Shown here: positions 48,647-56,122 of the stretch, one piece after another | Numbering within the stretch: position 1 is the stretch's first letter | How the letters are laid out: every line of letters begins with the position of its first letter | DNA from: Pseudomonadota bacterium | GTDB lineage: Bacteria > Pseudomonadota > Alphaproteobacteria > Sphingomonadales > Sphingomonadaceae | Assembly (NCBI GenBank): GCA_023400405.1 | Contig: JAEXFD010000013.1 | Location: 186,001-250,000, forward strand | Length of the DNA stretch: 64,000 nucleotides | Direction of reading: 5' to 3' | Translations under genes and position numbers: made by a program | Notes under the pieces: model-generated | Databases searched by the model: none | The model's input: the letters and a program-made list of their open reading frames with translations, nothing else | Told to the model about the DNA's origin: nothing

Positions 48647-49096
48647 TCACTGCAGCGGTGCGGCGCTGGGCGCGCAGTGGTCGGGAAGCCGATAGGCCGG
48701 CGGCGCATGCGGCGTGCGGGCCAGGATCTCGGGCAGCTCGGCCAGGTAATCCTGCCAATCGAGCACGCGCTCGATGCAGCCGAGATATCCGCCGTCCCGC
48801 AGGAAGACGAGCGCGGGGAAGGCCGTGAAGCGGAAGCGGCGCTGGAGCGTGCGCTCGTCGCCGCGCGCGGCGATCAGCGGCACCACCCGATGCGCCAGCA
48901 GCTTGTCGAGCTCGACCAGCACCACCGCGGCGTCGTCGCTCTCCCCAAGCCGCTCGGCATCGCCTGCGAAGAACAGCATCGCCAGCGGCAGCGCCCCGGC
49001 CACGGCGTCCAGCGTATCGACACCCACGACGCGATAGCCGTTGCGCTCGATGATGCCGCGCGCAAGCGGCGAGAAGGCGGAGAGATCCTCGGTCAC
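48647..49096 (-). CDS. hupG: Hydrogenase accessory protein HupG (HyaE/HoxO, thioredoxin-like)
   Basis: The 149-residue protein has a thioredoxin-like fold without active-site cysteines: LAMLFFAGDAERLGESDDAAVVLVELDKLL, then RRFRFTAFPALVFLRDGGYLGCIERVLDW with the cis-Pro segment. HyaE/HoxO proteins bind the small subunit's Tat signal and hold it back until maturation is complete. GTG start overlaps the hupF stop by GTGA. Its presence matches the Tat signal in HupS and its absence in HupU. Confidence 0.85.
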   Translation of the reverse strand: MTEDLSAFSPLARGIIERNGYRVVGVDTLDAVAGALPLAMLFFAGDAERLGESDDAAVVLVELDKLLAHRVVPLIAARGDERTLQRRFRFTAFPALVFLRDGGYLGCIERVLDWQDYLAELPEILARTPHAPPAYRLPDHCAPSAAPLQ

Positions 49097-49407
49097 GTGC
49101 GGGGCGCCTCGGCAAGGAGATGATCGGGAAGCTGCGGTTCGCGGCCGACCAGGTCGGCGAACAGCGCGTCGAAATCGGTGGCCTCGCCGCGCATCGCCGC
49201 CTCCAGCGCGGCGATCGCATCGAGGGTACGCTGGGCGGTCTCGGCGCCGATCGGCTCGCGCGCCGCGCCCAGGAAGGTCATCAGCCAGTCCCCCGGCGAG
49301 ACCGCGCCGACCAGCGCGGTATCGATCCAGCAGGCCTCGCCCCGCGCGGCGCACCAAGCGCGGCCCGGTTCGGCGGCGATCACCTGCATCGGGATGCCGA
49401 TGCACAT
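49093..49407 (-). CDS. hupF: HypC-family chaperone HupF
   Basis: The 104-residue paralogue of HypC starts MCIGIPMQVIA with the essential Cys2. It has PGDWLMTFLGAAREPI and a C-terminal extension of about 20 residues (FADLVGREPQLPDHLLAE) beyond HypC. In rhizobial systems HupF stabilises the large subunit during aerobic maturation. Its start overlaps the hupD stop by one base (TGATG). Two HypC-type proteins in one locus agree with an enzyme assembled in air. Confidence 0.92.
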   Translation of the reverse strand: MCIGIPMQVIAAEPGRAWCAARGEACWIDTALVGAVSPGDWLMTFLGAAREPIGAETAQRTLDAIAALEAAMRGEATDFDALFADLVGREPQLPDHLLAEAPRT

Positions 49408-50078
49408 CAGCGCGTCCCCGCCACCAGCCGCGCCATCTCGGCGTCGAAATCCTCCGGGCCCAGCCACCGCCCGCCGACCAGGATGCGATCGTCGCCCGCG
49501 CGGAACGCCGCCGCCTCGGCCGGGCGTTCGCCTTCGTAGAGGTCGATCGCAGTCTCGGGCGTCCCGATCGGCTCGGGCGCGGCTGCCACGGGCTTGGGAT
49601 GGATGCCGAACCCGGCGAGATAATCGAGCGCCACTTGGATCGCTGGCTCGATCTGCGCCTTCACTTCGGGGCGCAGGCTGCCGCCATAATCGTCGAGCTC
49701 CACCGGCTGGACACCGATCAGCAGCAGGTGCTCGGGCTTGTCGCCCAGCATCTCGGCCATGGCGAGCACTTCCTGGAAGCCGGTCTGGTGCAGCGACACT
49801 TTCTTGACGCCCAGGAACTGCGGCACCTCGTCGTCCTCGACGCGCTTGAGCGTGCCCGGCGCCAGCCCGTAATCGACCGCGTCGAACACGATCAGCACCT
49901 CGGCCTCGCGGATCAGCTGGACGAGATAGATGCCCTGCGTACCGCCATCGACCAGCCGGACATGATCGGGGAAGACATAGGCCGCATGCATCGCCTCCAG
50001 CGCGCGCACGCCGAAGCCTTCGTCAGCCCAGAGCAGGTTGCCGATGCCGAGGATCAGCACGCTCGGTCCGCTGGTCAC
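49407..50078 (-). CDS. hupD: Hydrogenase maturation endopeptidase HupD
   Basis: The 223-residue protein has the nickel-recognition protease motifs LGIGNLLWADEGFG, LVDGGTQGIYL, VFDAVDYG and SLHQTGF, with the nickel-binding Glu, Asp and His. It cleaves the 15-residue tail of HupL after nickel insertion. The C-terminal 40 residues are an extension over the core. The GTG start is preceded by a strong ribosome site (GAGGAAAGGG). It is the first gene of the long minus-strand accessory operon and has a sigma-54 promoter about 57 bp upstream. Confidence 0.93.
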   Translation of the reverse strand: MTSGPSVLILGIGNLLWADEGFGVRALEAMHAAYVFPDHVRLVDGGTQGIYLVQLIREAEVLIVFDAVDYGLAPGTLKRVEDDEVPQFLGVKKVSLHQTGFQEVLAMAEMLGDKPEHLLLIGVQPVELDDYGGSLRPEVKAQIEPAIQVALDYLAGFGIHPKPVAAAPEPIGTPETAIDLYEGERPAEAAAFRAGDDRILVGGRWLGPEDFDAEMARLVAGTR

Positions 50079-50134
50079 GCCCTTTCCTCTCCCCCGTCCA
50101 CGGCGCTACCGGCCGCTTCGCTTGCAGAGTGCAA

Positions 50135-50150
50135 AGCAACCCGCGTGCCA
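50135..50150 (-). promoter_or_regulatory. Sigma-54 (-24/-12) promoter of the hupD accessory operon
   Basis: On the minus strand TGGCACGCGGGTTGCT matches the sigma-54 consensus TGGCAC-N5-TTGCW without mismatch. The hupD GTG lies 57 bp downstream. It fits an NtrC-type activator such as HupR. Confidence 0.85.
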
Positions 50151-50205
50151 TCCCGCCGAACCCACGCAATCGCGTCGGTTTCGCCACGATTGGTGCGGCT
50201 GGGTA

Positions 50206-50222
50206 TGGAAAGCGGCTTTCCA
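50206..50222. promoter_or_regulatory. Palindromic upstream element, candidate HupR/HoxA binding site
   Basis: A perfect 17-bp palindrome, TGGAAAGCGGCTTTCCA, centred about 64 bp upstream of the -24 element of the hupD promoter. This is the usual place for an enhancer-binding site. Ten bases (TGGAAAGCGG) recur before hupS. Confidence 0.65.
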
Positions 50223-50243
50223 GGGGCAGGGAAATGCGGAAAC

Positions 50244-51503
50244 CTACTTATCGCCGGCCTGGCCGGCGAGCACGCGGCGTCGCATGTGGCGCAGCCCGAA
50301 GAAGCTCGCGATCACTACAAGCGGAGTCAGCGCCGAAAGCGCCGTCTCGGCGGGAAAGCCGTGCACGGCATGGCCGATCCCGTCGAGGACATGGCCGATC
50401 AGCCCGATCGCATAATAGCTGATCGCCACGACCGAGAGGCCCTCGACCAGGTGCTGCAGGCGCAGCTGGGTCGCCGTGCTGCGTTCGAGCGAAGCGAGCA
50501 GGTGGCCGTTCTGATTCTCGATCCGCGTCTCGATCCGCGTGCGCAGCAGCCCGGTGAACTGGCCGGCGCGCGTCGCCACCTGGCGCTCGCGCTTTCCGAA
50601 GGCGGCGCAGGTGCGCACGGCGGGCAACAGCCGGCGTTGGGTGAAGTCGATCAGCGAGGGATAGCCGCGGATCGCCTCGGGGGCGAGGTCGTGCAGCCGC
50701 TCGTCGGCCAGCTGGGCATAGGCGGCGGTGGCGCTCATCCGGTAATTGGCCGAGCTCGCGATCCGCGCGATCTCGAGCGACAGCGCGGAAAGATGCGCCA
50801 TCAGCTGGTCGTCCCGCACGTCGGTGCGCACCAGCTCTTCACCGAGCTGGCGCAATTGCGCCTCGGCTTCGTCGAGCAGCGGCCAGCAGGCCTGCGCGAC
50901 CGGCAGGCCGAGCAGCGCCAGGTTGCGATAATTGCCGAGCTCCTGGACGCGCTGCACGGCCCGGGTGAGGTCGCCGCCGTCGAGCGCGTTCGCGGCGATC
51001 AGCAACCGGCCATAGCCATCGCCGGCGATGCGGAAGTCGGACCAGATTCGCGGGGCGCCCGCGACATGGCACGAGACCAGGTCGTCGGGCTCGAAGCCGA
51101 GCGCGGGCAGCATCGCCGCGGCCGCGCGCTCGTCCTCGACGATCAGGATGCGAGTCGCCCGCAGCGTCGTGCCCGGCAGCGATTCGGCCCAGCCGATCGC
51201 CGCCGCCAGCGCCGGCTCGTCGCCGCCGGCCGCGAACAAGGTCGTGCTGCTTGCCTCGCTATGGCGCTCCCAGGTGAAGGCGATGCCGCCCGGCAGCGTG
51301 CCGGCGATATGGCGCTTGCCGGCCTCGGGAGCGATCTTTCCTCCCGCGGGAAGCGAGAGCACGCTGGCGAACTCTGCCTCGCGGGCCTCGGCATCGACGA
51401 GGCGCAGCGCCTGGACGATCTGCATCGGCGCATGCAGCGCCGGCCATCGCCGCAAATGCATCTCGCCGACGAGGTGGCGCCTCAGCTCATGTTCGCGCAG
51501 CAT
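50244..51503 (-). CDS. DUF3422 family membrane-anchored protein
   Basis: The 419-residue protein begins LREHELRRHLVGEMHLRRWPAL and has the DUF3422 plan: a soluble N-terminal region, a helical middle (NYRNLALLGLPVAQACWPLLDEAEAQL, RIENQNGHLLASLERSTATQLRLQHLVEGLSVVAISYYAIGLIGHV) and two C-terminal membrane segments (VVAISYYAIGLIGHVL and TALSALTPLVVIASFFGL). DUF3422 proteins have no known function. Here the gene sits between the divergent hupSLEC and hupD units, with its own ribosome site (AAGAAGG). It could be a coincidental neighbour or a membrane partner of the hydrogenase. A candidate HupR site lies just past its stop. Confidence 0.8.
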   Translation of the reverse strand: MLREHELRRHLVGEMHLRRWPALHAPMQIVQALRLVDAEAREAEFASVLSLPAGGKIAPEAGKRHIAGTLPGGIAFTWERHSEASSTTLFAAGGDEPALAAAIGWAESLPGTTLRATRILIVEDERAAAAMLPALGFEPDDLVSCHVAGAPRIWSDFRIAGDGYGRLLIAANALDGGDLTRAVQRVQELGNYRNLALLGLPVAQACWPLLDEAEAQLRQLGEELVRTDVRDDQLMAHLSALSLEIARIASSANYRMSATAAYAQLADERLHDLAPEAIRGYPSLIDFTQRRLLPAVRTCAAFGKRERQVATRAGQFTGLLRTRIETRIENQNGHLLASLERSTATQLRLQHLVEGLSVVAISYYAIGLIGHVLDGIGHAVHGFPAETALSALTPLVVIASFFGLRHMRRRVLAGQAGDK

Positions 51504-51630
51504 CCTTCTTCCCCCTTGTCGCTGGTGGCCGCTGGGCTGGTTCCGGGAGGGGAGGCGCGGCGAAGATAGCCGGGCGGCCGGCCGCGGCAAGGGGGGTGTC
51601 GGGCGGAAAGAGAGCAGCCACATCGGCAAT

Positions 51631-51640
51631 CCGCTTTCCA
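51631..51640. promoter_or_regulatory. Candidate HupR/HoxA half-site upstream of hupS
   Basis: CCGCTTTCCA, the complement of the TGGAAAGCGG element before hupD, lies about 70 bp upstream of the hupS -24 element. A GGAAAG half in the opposite direction is at 51605-51610. Confidence 0.5.
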
Positions 51641-51708
51641 GTCTTGCCGCATCCACGGGAGCGGGTTTCACCGCCGTCGCTCACCATGGCCCCCGACCCG
51701 AGGTCGCC

Positions 51709-51724
51709 TGGCACGCTTGTTGCT
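51709..51724 (+). promoter_or_regulatory. Sigma-54 (-24/-12) promoter of hupSLEC
   Basis: TGGCACGCTTGTTGCT, a perfect TGGCAC-N5-TTGCW match, ends 52 bp before the hupS ATG. It agrees with the hupD promoter in 14 of 16 bases. Confidence 0.87.
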
Positions 51725-51776
51725 GAAGGGATCGAAAGGCGCAGCCAAGGCGCCGGCGGGGAGGATTGCGCGGGGC

Positions 51777-52859
51777 ATGACCATCGAGACCTTTTACGAC
51801 GTGATGCGGCGCCAGGGCATTACCCGGCGCAGCTTCACCAAGTTCTGCAGCCTCACGGCGGCGGCGCTCGGCCTCAGCCCGGCGCATGCGCAACAGATCG
51901 CCACGGCGATGGAGACCAAGCCGCGCATCCCGGTGCTGTGGCTCCATGGCCTCGAATGCACCTGTTGTTCGGAAAGCTTCATCCGCTCGGCGCATCCGCT
52001 CGCCAAGGACGTCATCCTGTCGATGATCAGTCTCGACTATGACGACACGATCATGGCGGCGGCCGGCCACCAGGCCGAAGCGATCATCGACGAGACGATC
52101 GCCAAATATGACGGTAACTTCATCCTCGCCTGCGAAGGCAATCCGCCGCTCAATCAGGAAGGCATGTCGTGCATCATTGCCGGCCGGCCCTATCTCGAGC
52201 AGCTCAAAAAGGCGGCCGAGCATTGCAAGGCGATCATCAGCTGGGGCAGCTGCGCGTCCTGGGGCTGCGTCCAGGCCGCGCGGCCCAATCCGACGCGCGC
52301 GACGCCGATCCACAAGGTCCCGGGCCTGGCGCCGAAGCCGATCATCAAGGTGCCGGGCTGCCCGCCGATCGCCGAAGTGATGACGGCGGTGGTCGCCTAT
52401 ATCCTTACCTTCGAACGCTTCCCCGAGCTCGATGCCCAGGGCCGGCCGAAGATGTTCTATTCGCAGCGCATCCACGACAAATGCTATCGGCGCCCGCACT
52501 TCGATGCCGGCCAGTTCGTCGAGGCGTTCGACGACGAAGGCGCGCGCAAGGGCTATTGCCTCTACAAGGTTGGCTGCAAGGGGCCGACCACCTACAATGC
52601 CTGTTCCACGGTGCGCTGGAACGGCGGCCTCTCCTTCCCGATCCAGGCGGGGCATCCGTGCATCGGCTGCTCGGAAGACGGCTTCTGGGACAAGGGCGAT
52701 TTCTACAACCGGCTGTCGCGGATCAGCGGCTTCGGGATCGAGGCGACCGCCGATCAGATCGGCGGCACCGCGGCGCTGGTGGTCGGCGCCGCGGCTGCCG
52801 CGCATGCCGGAGTGAGCGCGGTCAAGCGCGCGCGTGAGAAGACGGGAGCCGAACAATGA
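51777..52859 (+). CDS. hupS: Uptake [NiFe]-hydrogenase small subunit HupS (oxygen-tolerant type)
   Basis: The 360-residue precursor has a Tat signal with RRSFTKF (residues 17-23), ending near PAHAQQ. The proximal cluster shows six cysteines: Cys61, Cys63 and Cys64 (ECTCC), Cys159 and Cys164 (GSCASWGC), and Cys195 (PGCPP). Standard enzymes have Gly at 63 and 164; the two extra Cys are the hallmark of the 4Fe-3S cluster of oxygen-tolerant enzymes such as E. coli Hyd-1. Medial and distal ligands follow (HDKCYRR, CLYKVGCKGP, CIGC). A C-terminal anchor (TAALVVGAAAAAHAGV) ties it to the membrane. The start ATG gives the expected signal length. Confidence 0.95.
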   Translation: MTIETFYDVMRRQGITRRSFTKFCSLTAAALGLSPAHAQQIATAMETKPRIPVLWLHGLECTCCSESFIRSAHPLAKDVILSMISLDYDDTIMAAAGHQAEAIIDETIAKYDGNFILACEGNPPLNQEGMSCIIAGRPYLEQLKKAAEHCKAIISWGSCASWGCVQAARPNPTRATPIHKVPGLAPKPIIKVPGCPPIAEVMTAVVAYILTFERFPELDAQGRPKMFYSQRIHDKCYRRPHFDAGQFVEAFDDEGARKGYCLYKVGCKGPTTYNACSTVRWNGGLSFPIQAGHPCIGCSEDGFWDKGDFYNRLSRISGFGIEATADQIGGTAALVVGAAAAAHAGVSAVKRAREKTGAEQ

Positions 52860-54655
52860 ATGCAGTGACCACGCCCAACGGCTTCCAGCTCGATGCCAGC
52901 GGCAAGCGCGTCGTCGTCGATCCGGTCACCCGGATCGAAGGTCATATGCGCTGCGAAGTGAATCTCGACGGCGACAACGTGATCCGCAACGCCGTTTCCA
53001 CCGGCACGATGTGGCGCGGGCTCGAAGTGATCCTCAAGGGTCGCGATCCGCGCGATGCCTGGGCCTTCGTCCAGCGCATCTGCGGGGTCTGCACCGGCAC
53101 CCATGCGCTCACCTCGGTGCGCGCGGTCGAGGATGCGCTCAAGATCGAGATTCCAGAGAACGCCAACTCGATCCGCAACATCATGCAGCTGTCGCTGCAG
53201 GTGCACGATCACCTGGTCCATTTCTACCATCTGCACGCGCTCGACTGGGTGAACCCGGTGACGGCGCTCAAGGCCGATCCCAAGGCGACTTCGGAACTTC
53301 AGCAGATGGTGTCGCCCAGCCATCCCAATTCCTCCCCGGGCTATTTCCGCGACATCCAGTCGCGCCTGAAGAAGTTCGTCGAATCGGGGCAGCTCGGGCC
53401 GTTCAAGAACGGCTATTGGACGAATCCCGCCTATGTGCTGCCGCCCGAGGCGAACCTGATGGCGGTCACGCACTATCTCGAGGCGCTCGACTTCCAGAAG
53501 GAAATCATGACCGTCCGGACGATCTTCGGCGGCAAGGACACCCATCCCAACTGGCTGGTCGGCGGCGTGCCCTGCGCGATCAACATGGATGGGCCGATGG
53601 CGGCCGGGGCGCCGATCAACATGGAGCGGCTCAACTACGTCTCGAGCATCGTCGATCGCACCATCGAGTTCGTCAACAACGTCTACATCCCGGACATCAT
53701 CGCGATCGGCGGCTTCTACAAGGGCTGGCTCTATGGCGGCGGGCTGTCGGGCAAGTCGGTGCTCGCCTATGGCTGCATCCCGGACAAGGCGAACGACTAT
53801 TCGCCGGCGAACCTGATGATGCCCTCGGGCGCGATCATCGACGGCAAGCTCAGCGAAGTGCATCCGGTCGACCTGCGCGATCCCTCGCAGATCCAGGAAT
53901 TCGTGCCGCACAGCTGGTATCGCTATCCCGACGAGGCCAAGGGGCTGCATCCGTGGGACGGCATCACCGAGCCCAATTACGTGCTCGGCCCCAATGCCAA
54001 GGGCACCAGCACCGCGATCGAGGAGATCGACGAGAACGCCAAGTACAGCTGGATCAAGGCGCCGCGCTGGCGGGGGCATGCGATGGAGGTGGGGCCGCTC
54101 GCGCGCTACGTCGTCGGCTATGCCAAGGGCGATGCGCACATCAAGGAGCAGGTCGATCGCACGCTGGCGACGCTCGGGGTGCCGTTCGAGGCGCTGTTCT
54201 CGACGCTGGGCCGCACCGCGGCGCGCGCGCTCGAGGCGCAATGGGCGGCGGAGAAGCAGCGCTATTTCCTCGACAAGCTGATCGCGACGATCAAGGCTGG
54301 CGACAGCAGCACGGCCAACACCGCCAATTTCGATCCGAGGACCTGGCCCGACGAAGTCAAGGGCGTGGGCTTCAGCGAAGCGCCGCGCGGCGCGTTAGCC
54401 CACTGGATCCGCATCAAGGCCACCCGGATCGAGAGTTACCAGTGCGTCGTCCCCACCACCTGGAACGGCAGCCCGCGCGACAATCAAGGCAATATCGGCG
54501 CCTTCGAGGCGGCGCTGATGAACACCAAGGTCGCCCGCGCCGAAGAGCCGGTCGAAATCCTGCGGACGCTGCACAGTTTCGACCCATGCCTTGCCTGCTC
54601 GACCCATGTCATCGGCCCCGACGGGCAGCAGATGGCCGACATCACCGTACGCTGA
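52856..54655 (+). CDS. hupL: Uptake [NiFe]-hydrogenase large subunit HupL
   Basis: The 599-residue large subunit has the metal ligands RICGVCTGTHA near residue 75 and DPCLACSTH near the end. A 15-residue tail (starting VIGPDGQQ) is removed by HupD after nickel insertion. It also has DPVTRIEGHMRCEV at the N-terminus and HSWYRYPDEAKGLHPW typical of group 1 enzymes. It forms the H2-oxidising site facing the periplasm, carried across the membrane with HupS. It overlaps hupS by ATGA. By length and tail it is the catalytic enzyme, unlike HupV. Confidence 0.96.
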   Translation: MNAVTTPNGFQLDASGKRVVVDPVTRIEGHMRCEVNLDGDNVIRNAVSTGTMWRGLEVILKGRDPRDAWAFVQRICGVCTGTHALTSVRAVEDALKIEIPENANSIRNIMQLSLQVHDHLVHFYHLHALDWVNPVTALKADPKATSELQQMVSPSHPNSSPGYFRDIQSRLKKFVESGQLGPFKNGYWTNPAYVLPPEANLMAVTHYLEALDFQKEIMTVRTIFGGKDTHPNWLVGGVPCAINMDGPMAAGAPINMERLNYVSSIVDRTIEFVNNVYIPDIIAIGGFYKGWLYGGGLSGKSVLAYGCIPDKANDYSPANLMMPSGAIIDGKLSEVHPVDLRDPSQIQEFVPHSWYRYPDEAKGLHPWDGITEPNYVLGPNAKGTSTAIEEIDENAKYSWIKAPRWRGHAMEVGPLARYVVGYAKGDAHIKEQVDRTLATLGVPFEALFSTLGRTAARALEAQWAAEKQRYFLDKLIATIKAGDSSTANTANFDPRTWPDEVKGVGFSEAPRGALAHWIRIKATRIESYQCVVPTTWNGSPRDNQGNIGAFEAALMNTKVARAEEPVEILRTLHSFDPCLACSTHVIGPDGQQMADITVR

Positions 54656-54666
54656 GGGGACCCAGA

Positions 54667-55230
54667 ATGACGCGATCCATCCGCCTTGCCGCCGCTGCGC
54701 TGGCAACGAGCTTCGCCGCCGCGCCCGCGATCGCCCATCCCGGCCATGGCGGCTGGTTCGACGGGCTGGCCCATCCCTTCACCGGCGCCGACCATCTCGC
54801 CGCGATGCTCGCCGTCGGCCTGTGGTCGGCTACCCGCGGTCCAGGCCGCGCCTGGCAGGGCCCGGCCGCTTTCCTAGCCGCGCTGCTGCTCGGCGCGCTT
54901 GCGGGGATGGCGGGGGGTGAGCTGCCCTTGGTCGAAGCCGGCACCGTCGCCAGCCTGGCGCTGTTCGGGGCGATGCTGCTCGCCGGGCCGCGGCTCGGCG
55001 ATGGCGCCGGGCTCACGCTGATCGGCGCGGCCGGGCTGGTCCATGGCTATGCCCATGGCACCGAAGTGAGCGGCAGCGTTCCCGCCTTCGTCGCGGGCTT
55101 CGTCCTCTCCTCGGCGGTGCTCCATGCCGGCGGCTTCTTCGCCGGGCGGCGACTGCTCACGCTGCGCAACGGCATCGCCGCTGCGGCGGGGCTGCTGATC
55201 GCCGGCTCGGCGGCGCTGGCCTTTTCCTGA
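54667..55230 (+). CDS. hupE: HupE/UreJ-family nickel permease
   Basis: The 187-residue protein has a signal-like first segment ending in AIAHPGHGG, the HPG/H motif FTGADHLAAMLAVGLW (His and Asp in the first helix, thought to bind nickel), and about six membrane helices. A second His-rich stretch is VHGYAHGTE. HupE permits nickel entry for hydrogenase assembly. It is placed between hupL and hupC, whereas the common order is hupSLC followed by others. It lies 11 bp after hupL. Confidence 0.92.
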   Translation: MTRSIRLAAAALATSFAAAPAIAHPGHGGWFDGLAHPFTGADHLAAMLAVGLWSATRGPGRAWQGPAAFLAALLLGALAGMAGGELPLVEAGTVASLALFGAMLLAGPRLGDGAGLTLIGAAGLVHGYAHGTEVSGSVPAFVAGFVLSSAVLHAGGFFAGRRLLTLRNGIAAAAGLLIAGSAALAFS

Positions 55231-55262
55231 GCCGATCACGATCAACCGGGGGAGGGAAGTCG

Positions 55263-55961
55263 ATGGCACCGCACCAGCCGAAAGAGGAAGTCCAGCAGGC
55301 GGTCTATGTCTACGAGGCGCCGCTCCGTCTCTGGCACTGGATCAATGCCCTGGCGATCGTGGTGCTCTGCATCACCGGCTATCTGATCGGCTCGCCGCCG
55401 CCCGCAGTGGGCGGCGAGGCTTCGGACCATTTCCTGTTCGGCACCATCCGCTTCGCCCATTTCGTCGCGGCCTATGCCTTGATCATCGGCTTTCTCGGCC
55501 GGGTCTATTGGGCCTGGGCTGGCAACGACCACGCCCGCGAAATCTTCCTGCCCCCGGTGGCGCGCGGCCGCTTCTGGCGCGAGATGTGGCACGAAATCCG
55601 CTGGTACGCGATGATCGAGAAGGCGCCGAAGCGCTATACGGGGCACAATCCGCTCGCCATCCTCTCGATGCACCTGCTGTTCGTGTGGTGCGCGATCTTC
55701 ATGATGGTGACGGGGCTCGCGCTCTACGGCGAAGGCACTGGCCCGGGCAGCTGGCAGCACCGGCTGTTCACCCATTGGGTGATCCCGCTCTTCGGGCAAA
55801 GCCAGACCGTGCATAGCTGGCATCATCTCGGCATGTGGGTGATCGTCTGCTTCGCGATCGTCCACATCTATGCCGCGGTGCGCGAGGACATCATGTCGGG
55901 CCAATCCATCATCTCCTCGATGTTCTCGGGCTGGCGCACCTTCCGCTTCGGCAAGGATTGA
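55263..55961 (+). CDS. hupC: Hydrogenase cytochrome b subunit HupC
   Basis: The 232-residue integral membrane protein has four likely helices and the di-haem pattern of HyaC/HupC: RLWHWINALAIVVL, RFAHFVAAYALIIG, SMHLLFVWCAIFMM and HSWHHLGMWVIVCFAIVHIYAAVRED. It takes electrons from HupS and passes them to quinone, linking H2 oxidation to respiration. It is the last gene of hupSLEC and is followed by a 157-bp gap before the LOV kinase. Confidence 0.94.
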   Translation: MAPHQPKEEVQQAVYVYEAPLRLWHWINALAIVVLCITGYLIGSPPPAVGGEASDHFLFGTIRFAHFVAAYALIIGFLGRVYWAWAGNDHAREIFLPPVARGRFWREMWHEIRWYAMIEKAPKRYTGHNPLAILSMHLLFVWCAIFMMVTGLALYGEGTGPGSWQHRLFTHWVIPLFGQSQTVHSWHHLGMWVIVCFAIVHIYAAVREDIMSGQSIISSMFSGWRTFRFGKD

Positions 55962-56080
55962 AGCCTCGCGTCCCCGCCTGATCGGGCCTGGCCCTCATCC
56001 TGCTTCGCGAAGAAGAGCTGGACCCTCGGCCGGCGCGCCCTACAATGCCGGCCGTGCTTCCTGAAACCGAAACGACCCCG

Positions 56081-56122
56081 ATGAATTCTACCCTCGACGC
56101 ATTTCCCGAGGGCCGCCTGTGA
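56081..56122 (+). CDS. Possible 13-codon leader peptide before the LOV kinase
   Basis: ATG at 56081 opens a 13-codon frame (MNSTLDAFPEGRL) whose TGA overlaps the GTG start of the kinase gene as GTGA. Both starts are followed by AATTC, so the segment might be a short duplication. No strong ribosome site precedes the ATG, so translation is doubtful. Confidence 0.3.
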   Translation: MNSTLDAFPEGRL

